Origin: JAGXQV01 sp964451375
Lineage (GTDB): Bacteria; Pseudomonadota; Gammaproteobacteria; Burkholderiales; Sulfuricellaceae
Length of the DNA: 52,086 nucleotides
Direction: 5' to 3'
Assembly (NCBI GenBank): GCA_964451375.1
Contig: CAYVIN010000025.1
Location: 1 to 52,086, forward strand
The position numbers and the translations under genes were made by a program. The number at the start of each line of letters is the position of its first letter. Positions within the stretch are counted from its first letter, which is position 1. Of this stretch, positions 40,801-49,086 are shown one piece after another. Below the pieces are notes generated by a model. The model was not told where the DNA came from. It did not search any database and was given only the letters and a program-made list of their open reading frames with translations.

Positions 40801-42234
40801 GCCCGCGTGGTGCTCGCCGACATGCTGGAAAGCATGAGTTTCCGCGTCGATTCGGTAGACAACGGTAAAGCCGCCGTCGCAGCCGTGCGCCGCGCCATCG
40901 AGGAAAGCTGCGCGTATTCGGTGGTATTCCTCGACTGGCAGATGCCGGAAATGGACGGCGCCGAAACCGCGCGCCACATCGCCCAACTCGGCCTCGCCGA
41001 GCAACCCCACCTGCTCATGGTGACCGCCTACGGGCGCGAGGAAATCATCAAAAGCGCGGAAGCGGTGGGTATCGAAGATGTGCTCATCAAGCCGGTAAAC
41101 CCCTCCATTTTGTTCGATTGCCTGATGCGCGCACTGGGCGGCGCAAACGACGACGGCGTAAGTTATCGCGACACCGAGCGCACCGCCGAAGTGGATTTGT
41201 CGGCGCTCGCAGGCGCACGTATCCTGCTGGTGGAAGACAACGAACTCAATCAGGAAGTCGCCGCCGAATTGCTCAAGGACGCCGGCTTCGTGGTGGATAT
41301 CGCCGACAACGGTCAGATCGCCCTAGATAGGGTGGGAAAAAGTCCTTACGACATCGTCCTCATGGACATGCAGATGCCGGTTATGGACGGCCTCACCGCC
41401 ACTCAGGAAATCCGCAAGCTGCCGCAATTCGCCGCACTACCCATCGTCGCGATGACCGCCAACGCCATGCAGCAGGATCGCGAGCGCTGCATCGCCGCCG
41501 GAATGAACGGGCATCTGCCCAAACCCATCGAACCCGAGGAACTCTGGGCAACGCTGCGCAAATGGATCAAACCCCAATCCAGCGTCGCCCCGCGCCCGCT
41601 TCCCGCACCGGCAGCGAAACCCGCCGGCGACGACGAACTGCCGCGCGCCATCGCCGGACTGAATGTTGATCTCGGCCTGCGCCGGGTGATCGGCAAAAAG
41701 CCGCTGTATCTTTCCATGTTGCGCAAATTCGTGGCCGGACAAAAATCCGCGATTCGCCAGATTCAGGCCGCCCTCGACGGCAGCGACCGGAATACCGCCG
41801 AACGTCTCGCCCACACGCTCAAGGGCACCGCCGGCAACATCGGGGCGGAGGAACTCCAAATCGCGGCGGGCAAGCTGGAAGCGGCGATCCACGACGATCT
41901 GCCGCGCGCCGCCGTGGATGCCCTGCTGACTTCACCCGCCACGCTGCTGGAGGCGCTCGTCAACGCTCTCGAAGCGGCGCTGCCGCCTGATCCGCAAGTC
42001 GCCGCCCAGACGGCGGATCTGGAAAAACTCCCGGCGGTGCTGACCAAGCTGACCGCCCTGCTGGCCGATGATGATTCGGAGGCTGGCGACCTGTGGGATG
42101 AAAACGTCGATTTGTTCAAGACCGCTTTCCCGGCGCATTGGCAAAAAATCGAAGCGGAACTGCGCAGCTTCGATTTCGAGGCGACCCTGGCCGTTCTGCG
42201 TGAAGCGGCGTCAGCGCGTGGACTGGAGGCTTGA
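37843..42234 (+). CDS. Hybrid sensor histidine kinase (HAMP-GAF-PAS-PAS-HisKA-HATPase-REC-REC-Hpt)
   Basis: A 1463-residue membrane kinase. Two spans (about 8-28 and 185-207) enclose a helical periplasmic domain. Then HAMP, GAF (about 280-415), coiled coil, PAS 1 (about 463-585), PAS 2 (about 595-712), HisKA with the phospho-His in FLANMSHEIRTPMN (about residue 741), HATPase (LVNYSNNAVKFTDSG; GTGLGLAISKNLA), receiver 1 (MLVVDDNE, Asp in VFLDWQMPE), receiver 2 (ILLVEDNE, Asp in VLMDMQMPV) and Hpt (HTLKGTAGNIGA, about residue 1330). All phosphorelay residues look intact. It is close kin to the minus-strand kinase at 22647-26333. Flanking genes encode two output-less sensors and two regulators, so it is the likely hub of the operon. 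Confidence 0.92.
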   Translation: MYIKQANRIVVGVYLLMSALNCASFLVFDHFREQQRHTIERRQNAANQADRLIAGSKSLTNSVRIFAATGDAQFEKAYWDEVKVLKSRDKAELALREMGLTAEEIGLIEKAKGNSDKLIELEEQAFKEGAQGNRAKAISLVFGEDYQKALKNIYTPVDDFRERLNKRLDKEVGEAAHIVARSWQISLVLAGVNVLLVIGILGFFYRRRVIKPLTRMNEEVQHLLSGQSAGHLALIAENSEIGELARSFDAYREMALQVVNEQWVKTHQAQIAAELQSADSFSELAQRLLSNAAPLLQIGHGVFYIHDEERRCLRLLTHYAYRERKSLAQSFAYGEGLVGQCALEKAPIIITRPPQDYVRIGGSLGEATPAAIMVLPVLSAGRVLAVLEVASLRAFGAREQALLEGLLTVAALTMEILERNVKTRRLLEATQEQAQRLEEQASQLEMQTEELEAQQQAIAETEEWFRGIVASAPDGLLVSDEWGTITLANPRAEDLFGYGRGELAGLKIEALVPSSARAGHPAQRSRFIAEGVPRREMGATDAQLFGLRKDGSTFPVEVGLARLAATTNRGLGICVSVLDITERKAMEQALRDQANFQQALVNTIPYPIFYKGADSRFLGFNSAYEETFGISRTTLIGKRVMDLDYLPEADRIAYQQEDEEIIASGGTLRKEMPIPFADGAIHQTLYFISGFRMADGSPGGLVGTFVDISEQKEAEKALQQAKQLAEDAAKTKSDFLANMSHEIRTPMNAVIGMSHLALKTDLNPRQRDYLRKIQQSGQHLLGIINDILDFSKIEAGKLSVERTDFDLEKVLENVSNLIGEKTGAKGLELIFNVAPDVPGALIGDPLRLGQILVNYSNNAVKFTDSGEICINVTKQEDNDTEVLLRFGVRDTGIGLTEEQMGRLFQSFSQADASTTRKYGGTGLGLAISKNLAELMGGAVGVESEVGKGSTFWFTARLGKGAQRARRLVPSPDLRGRRMLVVDDNENARVVLADMLESMSFRVDSVDNGKAAVAAVRRAIEESCAYSVVFLDWQMPEMDGAETARHIAQLGLAEQPHLLMVTAYGREEIIKSAEAVGIEDVLIKPVNPSILFDCLMRALGGANDDGVSYRDTERTAEVDLSALAGARILLVEDNELNQEVAAELLKDAGFVVDIADNGQIALDRVGKSPYDIVLMDMQMPVMDGLTATQEIRKLPQFAALPIVAMTANAMQQDRERCIAAGMNGHLPKPIEPEELWATLRKWIKPQSSVAPRPLPAPAAKPAGDDELPRAIAGLNVDLGLRRVIGKKPLYLSMLRKFVAGQKSAIRQIQAALDGSDRNTAERLAHTLKGTAGNIGAEELQIAAGKLEAAIHDDLPRAAVDALLTSPATLLEALVNALEAALPPDPQVAAQTADLEKLPAVLTKLTALLADDDSEAGDLWDENVDLFKTAFPAHWQKIEAELRSFDFEATLAVLREAASARGLEA

Positions 42235-42235
42235 A

Positions 42236-44185
42236 ATGACCCGAAAAACATGGCTGTTGCAGCATACTCGGCGCGCCCACCTGTTGATCCTGCTTATTGC
42301 GCTGACATCCGGCCTGGCTGCGGCACTCTATTACCGACACGTCCAGGAAACCGCGCTGCGCCACCAACTGCTTGACGAAACGCGCTGGTACACCTCGGGC
42401 CTGCGCAATCAAACGGCGGGCGGCAAGGCGATGGGCGCGGTTCTGGTCGCCGGTCAGATGGACATGGTGATTCGCAACGCCGCCCGTGCCGAAGACGCCG
42501 CCGGGGCGGCAAAAACCAGAGATATCGAATCCGTGCTGGAAGCCCTCGGCAAAGGGATAGGCGGCGACGGGGCCTTTGTCGTCAACCGGGAAGGCGTCAT
42601 CGTGGTTTCCTGGGACGCCAAGGGGCGCTCCCGTAGCGGCAACAGCATTAAAACCCGCCCCTATTTTCAGGCCGCGCTGAGTGGCAAGGAAAACGTTTAT
42701 GCCGCCGTCGGCTCGTCCACCGGGGAGCGGGCGTTGTATATCGCCGCGCCGATTTTCGCCAACCCCGGCAATCAAAGCGAAATCATCGGCGTACTCGCGG
42801 CGCGGCTGAATATGCACACGGTGGACAACCAGTTGAGTACAGCGTCGGGGATCGGGCTGCTGCTCTCGCCGCAAGGCGTGGTGTTCGCGAGCAGCGAGGA
42901 AGGCTGGCTGTTCCGCCTGGATGGCCCGGCAACACCGCAACGTATTCAGGAAATCGGCGCGCTCAAACAATTCGGCAAACACTTCGAGAAAGACGCAAAA
43001 CCCGCGTCATTGCCTTTCGATTCCACTGACGCGGTTGTTCCGCTTGGCGGCAAACGTTACGCCACCGCACAAGCGGCCTTGCGCTGGAACGACCCGAGCG
43101 GCGACTGGTCGGTGGTGATGCTCGGCGACCTCGCACCGGCGGCCCCACCCGCCCGGCTCGCCGGGGTTGGGCTGGCGGTAGCGTTGATTGTGGTCATCCT
43201 GCTGTGGCTGGCGTTGCGCGCCACGCGCGACGCGTTTGCGCGTAACGAAGCACTGGCGGAAAGCCAGCGCGCCGCCGCCCAACTCGCCGCCGAAGCGGCG
43301 CTCAAGGCGCGCAAGGCGGATTTCGGCGCGCAGCTTCAGCAGGCCCGCGATGTCGGCGACCTGAGCCGGATATTTTTTGCCACACTGGCCCAGCACCTGC
43401 CGCTGCACCAGGCCGGCCTCTACACCGCCGCAAGCGATGGTCTGCATCTGGCCGGCATATACGGCAGCCACGCCGCGCCCGCCGGCATCGCGCCCGGCGA
43501 AGGTCTGCTGGGTCAATGTGCAACCGAGCGCCGGACGTTGCACTTCGATCTGCCCGAACTGTGCTTCGGAAATATCGCCTCGGGACTGGGAGAAGCGCCG
43601 CCCCGAGGCCTGCTGATATTTCCGGTAATCAGCAACGGCCATCTGCTGGGGGTGGTCGAACTTGCCTCGCTCAACGCCGATTTCGCCGCCGCCCGGACAA
43701 TAATCGAAGAACTCCTGCCGGTGTTGTCGATGAACCTCGATATTCTGCTGGCCGCCCGCCGCACCGCCGAGGCGCTTGCCGAAGCGCGCCGCCAGACTCT
43801 GGCCTTGCAGGCCCAGCAGGACGCGGGCAAGGAAGCGACCGGCTGGCTTCACGCGGTGCTCGACAAATCGCCGGATGGGCGGCTGTTTCTTGACGAAAGC
43901 GGGCGCATCCTGCTCGCCAACCCCACTACCCTGAAGAGGCTGGGTTACAGCGAGAACGACCTCATCGGCCAAAATTTCTTGCACCTGTTTCCGCAACATC
44001 TGCACGAGGAAATCACCGAACTCACCACGGCGGCGCGCTCCGGCAATCATGCGGCAGCCGCAGCAGCGGCTTTTTTACGCGGCGACGGGGGGAGTTTCAA
44101 CGGCAGTCTCACGCTGGACGCCCTGCCGGTTTCGCCGCTGCGCGGGCATTGTTTATCGGTTCGGATCAAGCCGGATAGCGCCTGA
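42236..44185 (+). CDS. Membrane sensor with Cache, GAF and PAS domains, no output domain (second)
   Basis: A 649-residue protein beginning one base after the kinase stop (ATG at 42236, GGAGG upstream). Span near residues 13-33, dCache-type domain (about 40-300; GNSIKTRPYFQAALSGK and ERALYIAAPIF), span about 305-327, a GAF domain (about 375-510) and a PAS domain (about 530-640; LHAVLDKSPDGRLFLDESGR). No catalytic output domain follows. The architecture repeats that of the 35660 gene, though the sequences have diverged. A longer upstream reading frame from 42068 lies inside the kinase and is not credible. It is probably a partner sensor for the hybrid kinase. Confidence 0.85.
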   Translation: MTRKTWLLQHTRRAHLLILLIALTSGLAAALYYRHVQETALRHQLLDETRWYTSGLRNQTAGGKAMGAVLVAGQMDMVIRNAARAEDAAGAAKTRDIESVLEALGKGIGGDGAFVVNREGVIVVSWDAKGRSRSGNSIKTRPYFQAALSGKENVYAAVGSSTGERALYIAAPIFANPGNQSEIIGVLAARLNMHTVDNQLSTASGIGLLLSPQGVVFASSEEGWLFRLDGPATPQRIQEIGALKQFGKHFEKDAKPASLPFDSTDAVVPLGGKRYATAQAALRWNDPSGDWSVVMLGDLAPAAPPARLAGVGLAVALIVVILLWLALRATRDAFARNEALAESQRAAAQLAAEAALKARKADFGAQLQQARDVGDLSRIFFATLAQHLPLHQAGLYTAASDGLHLAGIYGSHAAPAGIAPGEGLLGQCATERRTLHFDLPELCFGNIASGLGEAPPRGLLIFPVISNGHLLGVVELASLNADFAAARTIIEELLPVLSMNLDILLAARRTAEALAEARRQTLALQAQQDAGKEATGWLHAVLDKSPDGRLFLDESGRILLANPTTLKRLGYSENDLIGQNFLHLFPQHLHEEITELTTAARSGNHAAAAAAAFLRGDGGSFNGSLTLDALPVSPLRGHCLSVRIKPDSA

Positions 44186-44221
44186 ATTCCGCAAGCCAAA
44201 TAAATACGGATAAATCAAGCC

Positions 44222-45376
44222 ATGACCATCACTCTCGACGTTGTTGAAAAAGCCACCATCCTGGTGGTGGACGACACCCCCGACAATCTCTCGCTGATGA
44301 GCGGGCTGCTCAAGGACGACTACAAGGTGAAGGTCGCCAACGGCGGAGAAAAAGCGTTGCGCATCGCCGCGTCGGCCCCTTCCCCGGATTTGATCTTGCT
44401 CGACATCATGATGCCGGAAATGGACGGTTACGAGGTGTGCCGACGGCTCAAGAACAATCCCGCGACACGCGATATCCCGGTGATTTTTCTCACCGCCAAG
44501 GCGGAAGTTGAAGACGAAAAAAAAGGCCTCGAACTCGGCGCAGTGGATTACCTGACCAAGCCGATCAGCCCGCCCATCGTGATGGCGCGGGTGAAGAACC
44601 ATCTGGCGCTCAAGGCCAGCGCCGATTTCCTGCGCGACAAGGCGGATTTTCTGGAGCAGGAAGTGGCGCGGCGCACCTGCGAAGTGATGGCGATTCAGGA
44701 TGTCACCATCCTCGCCCTGGCGTCGCTCGCCGAAACCCGCGATTCGGACACCGGCAATCATATCCGCCGCACCCAGTTTTACGTGCGCCTGCTCGCCGAA
44801 AATCTGCGCGACCACCCGCGTTTCGCCGCCATTCTCACCGACCACTACATCACCATGCTGTTCAAATCCGCGCCGTTGCACGACATCGGCAAAGTCGGCA
44901 TTCCCGACCGGATATTGTTAAAACCGGGGCGTTTCGAGCCGGAAGAATTCGAAATCATGAAAACCCACACCACGCTGGGACGTGACGCCCTCGAACACGC
45001 CGAACAACAATTGGGGATGAAAGTCGATTTCCTCACCATGTCCAAGGAAATCGCCCTTTACCATCAGGAGAAATGGGACGGCTCGGGCTACCCCGAACAA
45101 CTCGCCGGAGAAGCCATTCCCCTTTCCGCACGACTGATGGCGGTGGCCGACGTGTACGACGCCTTGACCAGCAAACGGGTCTACAAGGACGGCATGCCCC
45201 ATGAAAAAGCGGCGAAAATCATTGTGGAGGGAAAAGGCAGCCATTTCGATCCCGACATCGTTGACGCCTTTCTCGCCGTCGAAGGCGAAATTCTCCGGGT
45301 TGCGGCCCGCTTCGCCGACTCCGCCGAAGCACTGGCAACCAAGAAGGAACAGCTCGACCGCATTGGCGGAGCCTGA
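44222..45376 (+). CDS. Response regulator with HD-GYP cyclic-di-GMP phosphodiesterase domain
   Basis: 384 residues. Receiver domain 10-130 (ILVVDDTPDN; phospho-Asp in LILLDIMMPE) and HD-GYP domain about 160-360, with HDIGKVGIPD near residue 220 and HQEKWDGSGYPEQL near 281. A His precedes the GYP block as usual. The protein should degrade cyclic-di-GMP when phosphorylated by the upstream kinase. It is a paralogue of the regulator at 21559-22626 and starts 36 bases after the second sensor. The last 20 residues are charged. Confidence 0.9.
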   Translation: MTITLDVVEKATILVVDDTPDNLSLMSGLLKDDYKVKVANGGEKALRIAASAPSPDLILLDIMMPEMDGYEVCRRLKNNPATRDIPVIFLTAKAEVEDEKKGLELGAVDYLTKPISPPIVMARVKNHLALKASADFLRDKADFLEQEVARRTCEVMAIQDVTILALASLAETRDSDTGNHIRRTQFYVRLLAENLRDHPRFAAILTDHYITMLFKSAPLHDIGKVGIPDRILLKPGRFEPEEFEIMKTHTTLGRDALEHAEQQLGMKVDFLTMSKEIALYHQEKWDGSGYPEQLAGEAIPLSARLMAVADVYDALTSKRVYKDGMPHEKAAKIIVEGKGSHFDPDIVDAFLAVEGEILRVAARFADSAEALATKKEQLDRIGGA

Positions 45377-45413
45377 GAGCCTGTGAACCGCTACACTTCA
45401 TGACCGGACATTT

Positions 45414-46556
45414 ATGCCTGAATCAACCGACAAATTCGCCAAACCAACCATATTGGTGGTGGACGACACGCCCGACAATCTCACCCTGCTGAGCGGATTG
45501 CTGAAAGACCAATACAAGGTCAAGGTCGCCGGCAGCGGTGAAAAGGCGCTCCGCATCGCCGACTCGGAAACGCCGCCGGACTTGGTTCTGCTCGACATCA
45601 TGATGCCCGTGATGGACGGCTACGATGTGTTGGCGCAACTCCAGTCCAAGCCGGCAACGCAATCGATTCCGGTGATATTCATTACCGCCCTGTCCGACAT
45701 GGAAAGCGAAATCCGCGGGCTTTCCGGCGGCGCGGTGGATTACATCACCAAACCTTTCAACCCGCCGGTGGTGCTCGCCAGGGTGGCGACCCATCTCGCC
45801 TTGCGCAAAGCCCGAGCTGAACTGGAAATCCGCAACAGCGAACTGGCCAACGAACGCACCATGGTGGAAAACATCATCATCAGGATGCGCACCCACCAGC
45901 AGTTCGACGAGCGGAATCTGCGTTACCTGATTTCGCCGGTCGAACGCTGCAACGGCGACATCCTGTTATCCGCCTGCACCCCGGACGGGCGGCAATGGGT
46001 GCTGGTCGGCGACTTCACCGGACACGGCCTGCCCGCCGCCGTCGCCGCGCCGCTGGTGACCCAGGTGTTTTATTCGAGCGCCGCCGCCAGTGCAGACTGC
46101 CGGGCCACCCTAGCGACCCTCAACAACGTGTTGTACACGCAACTTCCCGCTGAAATGTTCATGGTGGCGTGTTTCGTGGAAATCAGCGCCGCCCGCGACC
46201 GGCTTTATCTGTGGTGTGCCGGTATTCCCACCTGCCTGCTGTTTGGCGCGAGTGGAGAAGAAAAGCGCCTGCCGTCCACCGGCACCCTGCCTTTCGGGAT
46301 CATTCCCGATCTCGATATCGCCGCCGCCTGCGTTGCCCTGGATGTCGCCGAAAATGACCGGCTGTACGTCTACACCGACGGAATCAGCGAAACCGAAAAT
46401 CCCGCCGGGGAAATGTTCGGCGCAAAACGCCTCGCCGCGCTGGTCGCGCCACTTGGCTTGCAAGGATCACTGGATGAAGTATTGGCGGAATTGGAGAAAT
46501 TCCACGGCGGCAACGATTTCCACGACGACATCACCCTGGTGGAAATTCGCCTCTGA
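45414..46556 (+). CDS. Response regulator with PP2C-type (SpoIIE) serine phosphatase domain
   Basis: 380 residues. Receiver domain 10-128 (ILVVDDTPDN, phospho-Asp in LVLLDIMMPV), a short helix (RAELEIRNSELANERTMVEN), then a SpoIIE/RsbU-like phosphatase about 165-378: VGDFTGHGLPAAVAAP (about residues 200-215), YTDGISETENPAGEMFG (about 322-338) and the terminal DDITLVEI, all metal-binding Asp residues present. Such regulators dephosphorylate an anti-sigma antagonist or similar Ser/Thr-phosphorylated partner; no partner gene is adjacent. The first 60 residues are very similar to the HD-GYP regulator upstream, so both may receive from the same kinase. Confidence 0.9.
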   Translation: MPESTDKFAKPTILVVDDTPDNLTLLSGLLKDQYKVKVAGSGEKALRIADSETPPDLVLLDIMMPVMDGYDVLAQLQSKPATQSIPVIFITALSDMESEIRGLSGGAVDYITKPFNPPVVLARVATHLALRKARAELEIRNSELANERTMVENIIIRMRTHQQFDERNLRYLISPVERCNGDILLSACTPDGRQWVLVGDFTGHGLPAAVAAPLVTQVFYSSAAASADCRATLATLNNVLYTQLPAEMFMVACFVEISAARDRLYLWCAGIPTCLLFGASGEEKRLPSTGTLPFGIIPDLDIAAACVALDVAENDRLYVYTDGISETENPAGEMFGAKRLAALVAPLGLQGSLDEVLAELEKFHGGNDFHDDITLVEIRL

Positions 46557-46657
46557 ACAGTGCGGCTTTATTGAAACACGCCCGGCAAACGTGAAGAAAA
46601 GCGCCGGAAAAACAAGCCTGGATTGATCGCCCCGCGACCAGCCCAGGCGCTCCTGAT

Positions 46658-47854
46658 TTACATTTCCCCGTCCGGCGTTGCGGAAATCTTGTGGATGGAC
46701 AGATCCGCGCCGTTGAATTCATCTTCGGGATCAAGGCGTATCCCCACGAATTTCTTGATTGCGCCGTAAACCGCAAAGCCGCCCGCCAGGGCGATGGCAA
46801 TCCCCAGCGCGGTGCCGATGAATTGGGAAGCCAGACTTACCCCGCCGATGCCGCCCAGCGCCTTCGCGCCGAAAATACCTGCGGCAACACCGCCCCACGC
46901 GCCACATAAGCCGTGCAGCGGCCACACCCCGAGTACGTCATCGATTTTCCATTTGTTCTGGGTCTGGGTGAACATCCAGACGAACAACGCGCCGGCAATC
47001 GCGCCGGTCACCAACGCACCAAGCGGGTGCATCAGATCGGAACCGGCGCACACCGCCACCAGACCGGCCAACGGGCCGTTATGCACGAAACCCGGGTCGT
47101 TCCTGCCAGCCAGCAGCGCCGCCAGGGTTCCGCCGACCATCGCCATCAGTGAATTCACCGCCACCAGGCCGCTGATCTTGCCGATTTCCTGCGCCGACAT
47201 GACGTTGAAGCCAAACCAGCCGACCGTCAAAATCCACGCGCCCAGCGCAAGGAAGGGAATGTTCGAAGGAGGATGCGCCGCGACCATGCCGTCCTTGGTA
47301 TAACGCCCGCGCCGCGCGCCAAGCAGGATCACCGCCGGCAGGGCAATCCAGCCGCCCATCGCATGAACCACCACGGAACCGGCAAAATCGTGGAATTCTT
47401 CGCCGAAAGCGGCTTTCAGCCAGTCCTGCACACCCAGGTGATGGTTCCAGGCAATCCCTTCAAAAAACGGATAGACGAATCCGACCAATATAAAAGTGGC
47501 GGCAAGCTGGGGATTAAAACGCGCCCGTTCGGCAATTCCGCCGGAGATAATCGCGGGAATCGCCGCCGCAAAGGTCAGCAGGAAGAAAAACTTGACCAGT
47601 TCGTAGCCGCCTTTTTCCGCAAGTGTCTCGGCACTGACAAAAAAATCCACGCCATAGGCGACGCCATAACCGATGAAAAAATAGGCGATGGTCGAAACGG
47701 CAAAATCCGTCAATATCTTGACCAGCGCATTCACCTGATTTTTGCGGCGCACCGTGCCCAGTTCAAGAAATGCAAATCCCGCGTGCATCGCAAGCACCAT
47801 AATTGCGCCGAGCAGGATGAACAGTACGTCGTTCCCCACTTTCAAACTTTCCAT
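46658..47854 (-). CDS. amtB: Ammonium transporter
   Basis: A 398-residue Amt/Rh-family channel for ammonium or ammonia uptake. About eleven membrane segments are visible with no N-terminal signal peptide extension. Signature blocks include GGIAERARF (about residues 104-112), the twin-His region DFAGSVVVHAMGG (about 155-167), and GLCGAWGGVAAGIFG near residue 315. The ATG at 47854 has GGGAGAG upstream. No glnK neighbour is seen, which is unusual because most amtB genes pair with a PII gene. A sigma-54-type promoter is visible upstream. Confidence 0.95.
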   Translation of the reverse strand: MESLKVGNDVLFILLGAIMVLAMHAGFAFLELGTVRRKNQVNALVKILTDFAVSTIAYFFIGYGVAYGVDFFVSAETLAEKGGYELVKFFFLLTFAAAIPAIISGGIAERARFNPQLAATFILVGFVYPFFEGIAWNHHLGVQDWLKAAFGEEFHDFAGSVVVHAMGGWIALPAVILLGARRGRYTKDGMVAAHPPSNIPFLALGAWILTVGWFGFNVMSAQEIGKISGLVAVNSLMAMVGGTLAALLAGRNDPGFVHNGPLAGLVAVCAGSDLMHPLGALVTGAIAGALFVWMFTQTQNKWKIDDVLGVWPLHGLCGAWGGVAAGIFGAKALGGIGGVSLASQFIGTALGIAIALAGGFAVYGAIKKFVGIRLDPEDEFNGADLSIHKISATPDGEM

Positions 47855-47891
47855 GCAACTCTCCCGGTATGATTACAAAGCCGACAATCCA

Positions 47892-47907
47892 TACAAGAAT
47901 TGTTCCA
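47892..47907 (-). promoter_or_regulatory. Sigma-54-like promoter for amtB
   Basis: On the minus strand the sequence TGGAACAATTCTTGTA has GG and TTG-T at -24/-12 spacing (10 bases between GG and GT), close to the consensus TGGCAC-N5-TTGCA with the -12 C replaced by T. It lies about 38 bases before the amtB ATG. Nitrogen-regulated amtB genes commonly use sigma-54. Confidence 0.45.
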
Positions 47908-47960
47908 TAAACGACAAGGTTTTGTTTTGATTAAGGCGCGACATTCCGGCAACTCAAAAA

Positions 47961-47996
47961 TGCGCCCAACTTCGGTGCACCAAAATAAACGGCGCA
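47961..47996. promoter_or_regulatory. NtrC-like half-sites upstream of amtB
   Basis: TGCGCC (47961), GGTGCA (47974), TGCACC (47976) and GGCGCA (47991) resemble halves of the NtrC site TGCACC-N5-GGTGCA, but the spacing is 7 to 9 bases instead of 5. The site lies 55-105 bases above the sigma-54-like promoter, a normal enhancer position. The match is weak. Confidence 0.3.
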
Positions 47997-48065
47997 CAAT
48001 TTTGACGCACGGCGGTTAACTTGCATGAAGTCCATCGCTCATTGATAATCAACCCTTTCCTGAAA

Positions 48066-48149
48066 AAGGCTACCCTGCTCGAAAGACGGGGACGCAAATT
48101 TCCGATCTACGGGCCGTGTATTACGCGTCTATGATTGTGGGACTGCCAG
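48066..48149 (+). ncRNA. Candidate GEMM-I (cyclic-di-GMP) riboswitch
   Basis: Upstream of the diguanylate cyclase. The GAAA tetraloop region CGAAAG (48080-48085), then GGGGACGCAAA (48088-48098), which holds the invariant GGACGCAAA of the class, and a 3' GGGACTGCC (48139-48147) opposite the 5' GGCTACCC (48068-48075). The P3 arm, between CTACGGGCC and GATTG, departs from the usual consensus. The aptamer ends about 30 bases before the start codon. Only a covariance-model search can confirm it. Confidence 0.5.
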
Positions 48150-48177
48150 GTGCAAACTTGAATTTAAGGTGCCTTTC

Positions 48178-49086
48178 ATGAACGCACTCAAGTCCCTCCA
48201 CCCCCACGAAGCGGCTGACATCCTTAATCAGCTTTCGCTCGCCTTGGGCAATTTCAACGCCTGGCTAAAAGACTGGCACGGAACGCTGGTATGCAATCTG
48301 CCGTTCCGCGAAGACGATGCTTCCAAAAACGCCCATTGCCGCTGCGAATTGGGCGTCTGGCTATACAACCAATCCCACCCTTTGCTGCGTGAACATCCCC
48401 TGTTTCACCGGGTGGTGGAAAGACACCACCAAATACACGATGTCGGGCGGCATCTGCGCCAGACAGTTGCTGAAGGCCATCCGGTTTCGTCCGCCGAATA
48501 TGGCGAGTTCTTCGACATCGGGATCGACCTGCAAAACTTGTTCATCGAACTCCAGTTTGAAATTCGCGACTCGTTGTGCACCATTGATCCCCTGACCGGA
48601 GTATGCAACCGCCAGGGAATGATTCCCTCGCTGGAGGAAGAACGGCAGCGGGCAACCCGCACCAAACAGCCTTGCAGCCTGGTAATGCTGGATTTTGACT
48701 ACTTCAAGCGCATTAACGACACCCACGGACACCGCGCCGGCGATCTCGTATTACGTACTGCGGTAAAGTTTTTCGTGGAAACCCTGCGCCCCTACGACAC
48801 GCTCTACCGCTACGGAGGGGAGGAGTTTCTGATGTGCCTGCCGAATATCGAAGGCCAGCAAGCCGTGGTAATCCTTGAGCGGCTGCGCGCCGGCCTGGAA
48901 AAACTGGATATTCAGCTCGACGACGGCAACACGGTTCGCATTACCGCCTCATTTGGCGTTACCATGCTGAAATCCGACCTGACGGTCGAAGAATGTATCG
49001 CCATCGCAGACTACGCGCTTTACCAGGCCAAACACGAGGGTCGGAATTGCGTAAGGCTACGCGAAGAGGAAATTGCCCATGCTTAA
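48178..49086 (+). CDS. dgcZ: Diguanylate cyclase with N-terminal zinc-binding (CZB) domain, DgcZ-like
   Basis: Makes cyclic-di-GMP from two GTP. The 302-residue protein has a CZB domain (residues 15-125) with all four zinc ligands in place: His34 (WHGTL), Cys56 (CRCELGVWL), His83 and His87 (ERHHQIHD). The GGDEF domain (about 140-300) carries YRYGGEEF near residue 213 and an RPYD inhibitory (I) site exactly five residues before it. In E. coli DgcZ, zinc at this site represses the enzyme. The ATG at 48178 has an AAGG site; a GTG at 48169 is possible but weaker. A GEMM-like element precedes the gene. Confidence 0.92.
   Translation: MNALKSLHPHEAADILNQLSLALGNFNAWLKDWHGTLVCNLPFREDDASKNAHCRCELGVWLYNQSHPLLREHPLFHRVVERHHQIHDVGRHLRQTVAEGHPVSSAEYGEFFDIGIDLQNLFIELQFEIRDSLCTIDPLTGVCNRQGMIPSLEEERQRATRTKQPCSLVMLDFDYFKRINDTHGHRAGDLVLRTAVKFFVETLRPYDTLYRYGGEEFLMCLPNIEGQQAVVILERLRAGLEKLDIQLDDGNTVRITASFGVTMLKSDLTVEECIAIADYALYQAKHEGRNCVRLREEEIAHA

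Noticed and set aside
46595..46660. Terminator between the SpoIIE-type regulator and amtB
   Set aside because: The only complementarity (GCCTGG with CCAGGC, far apart) has no T-run and a long loop.
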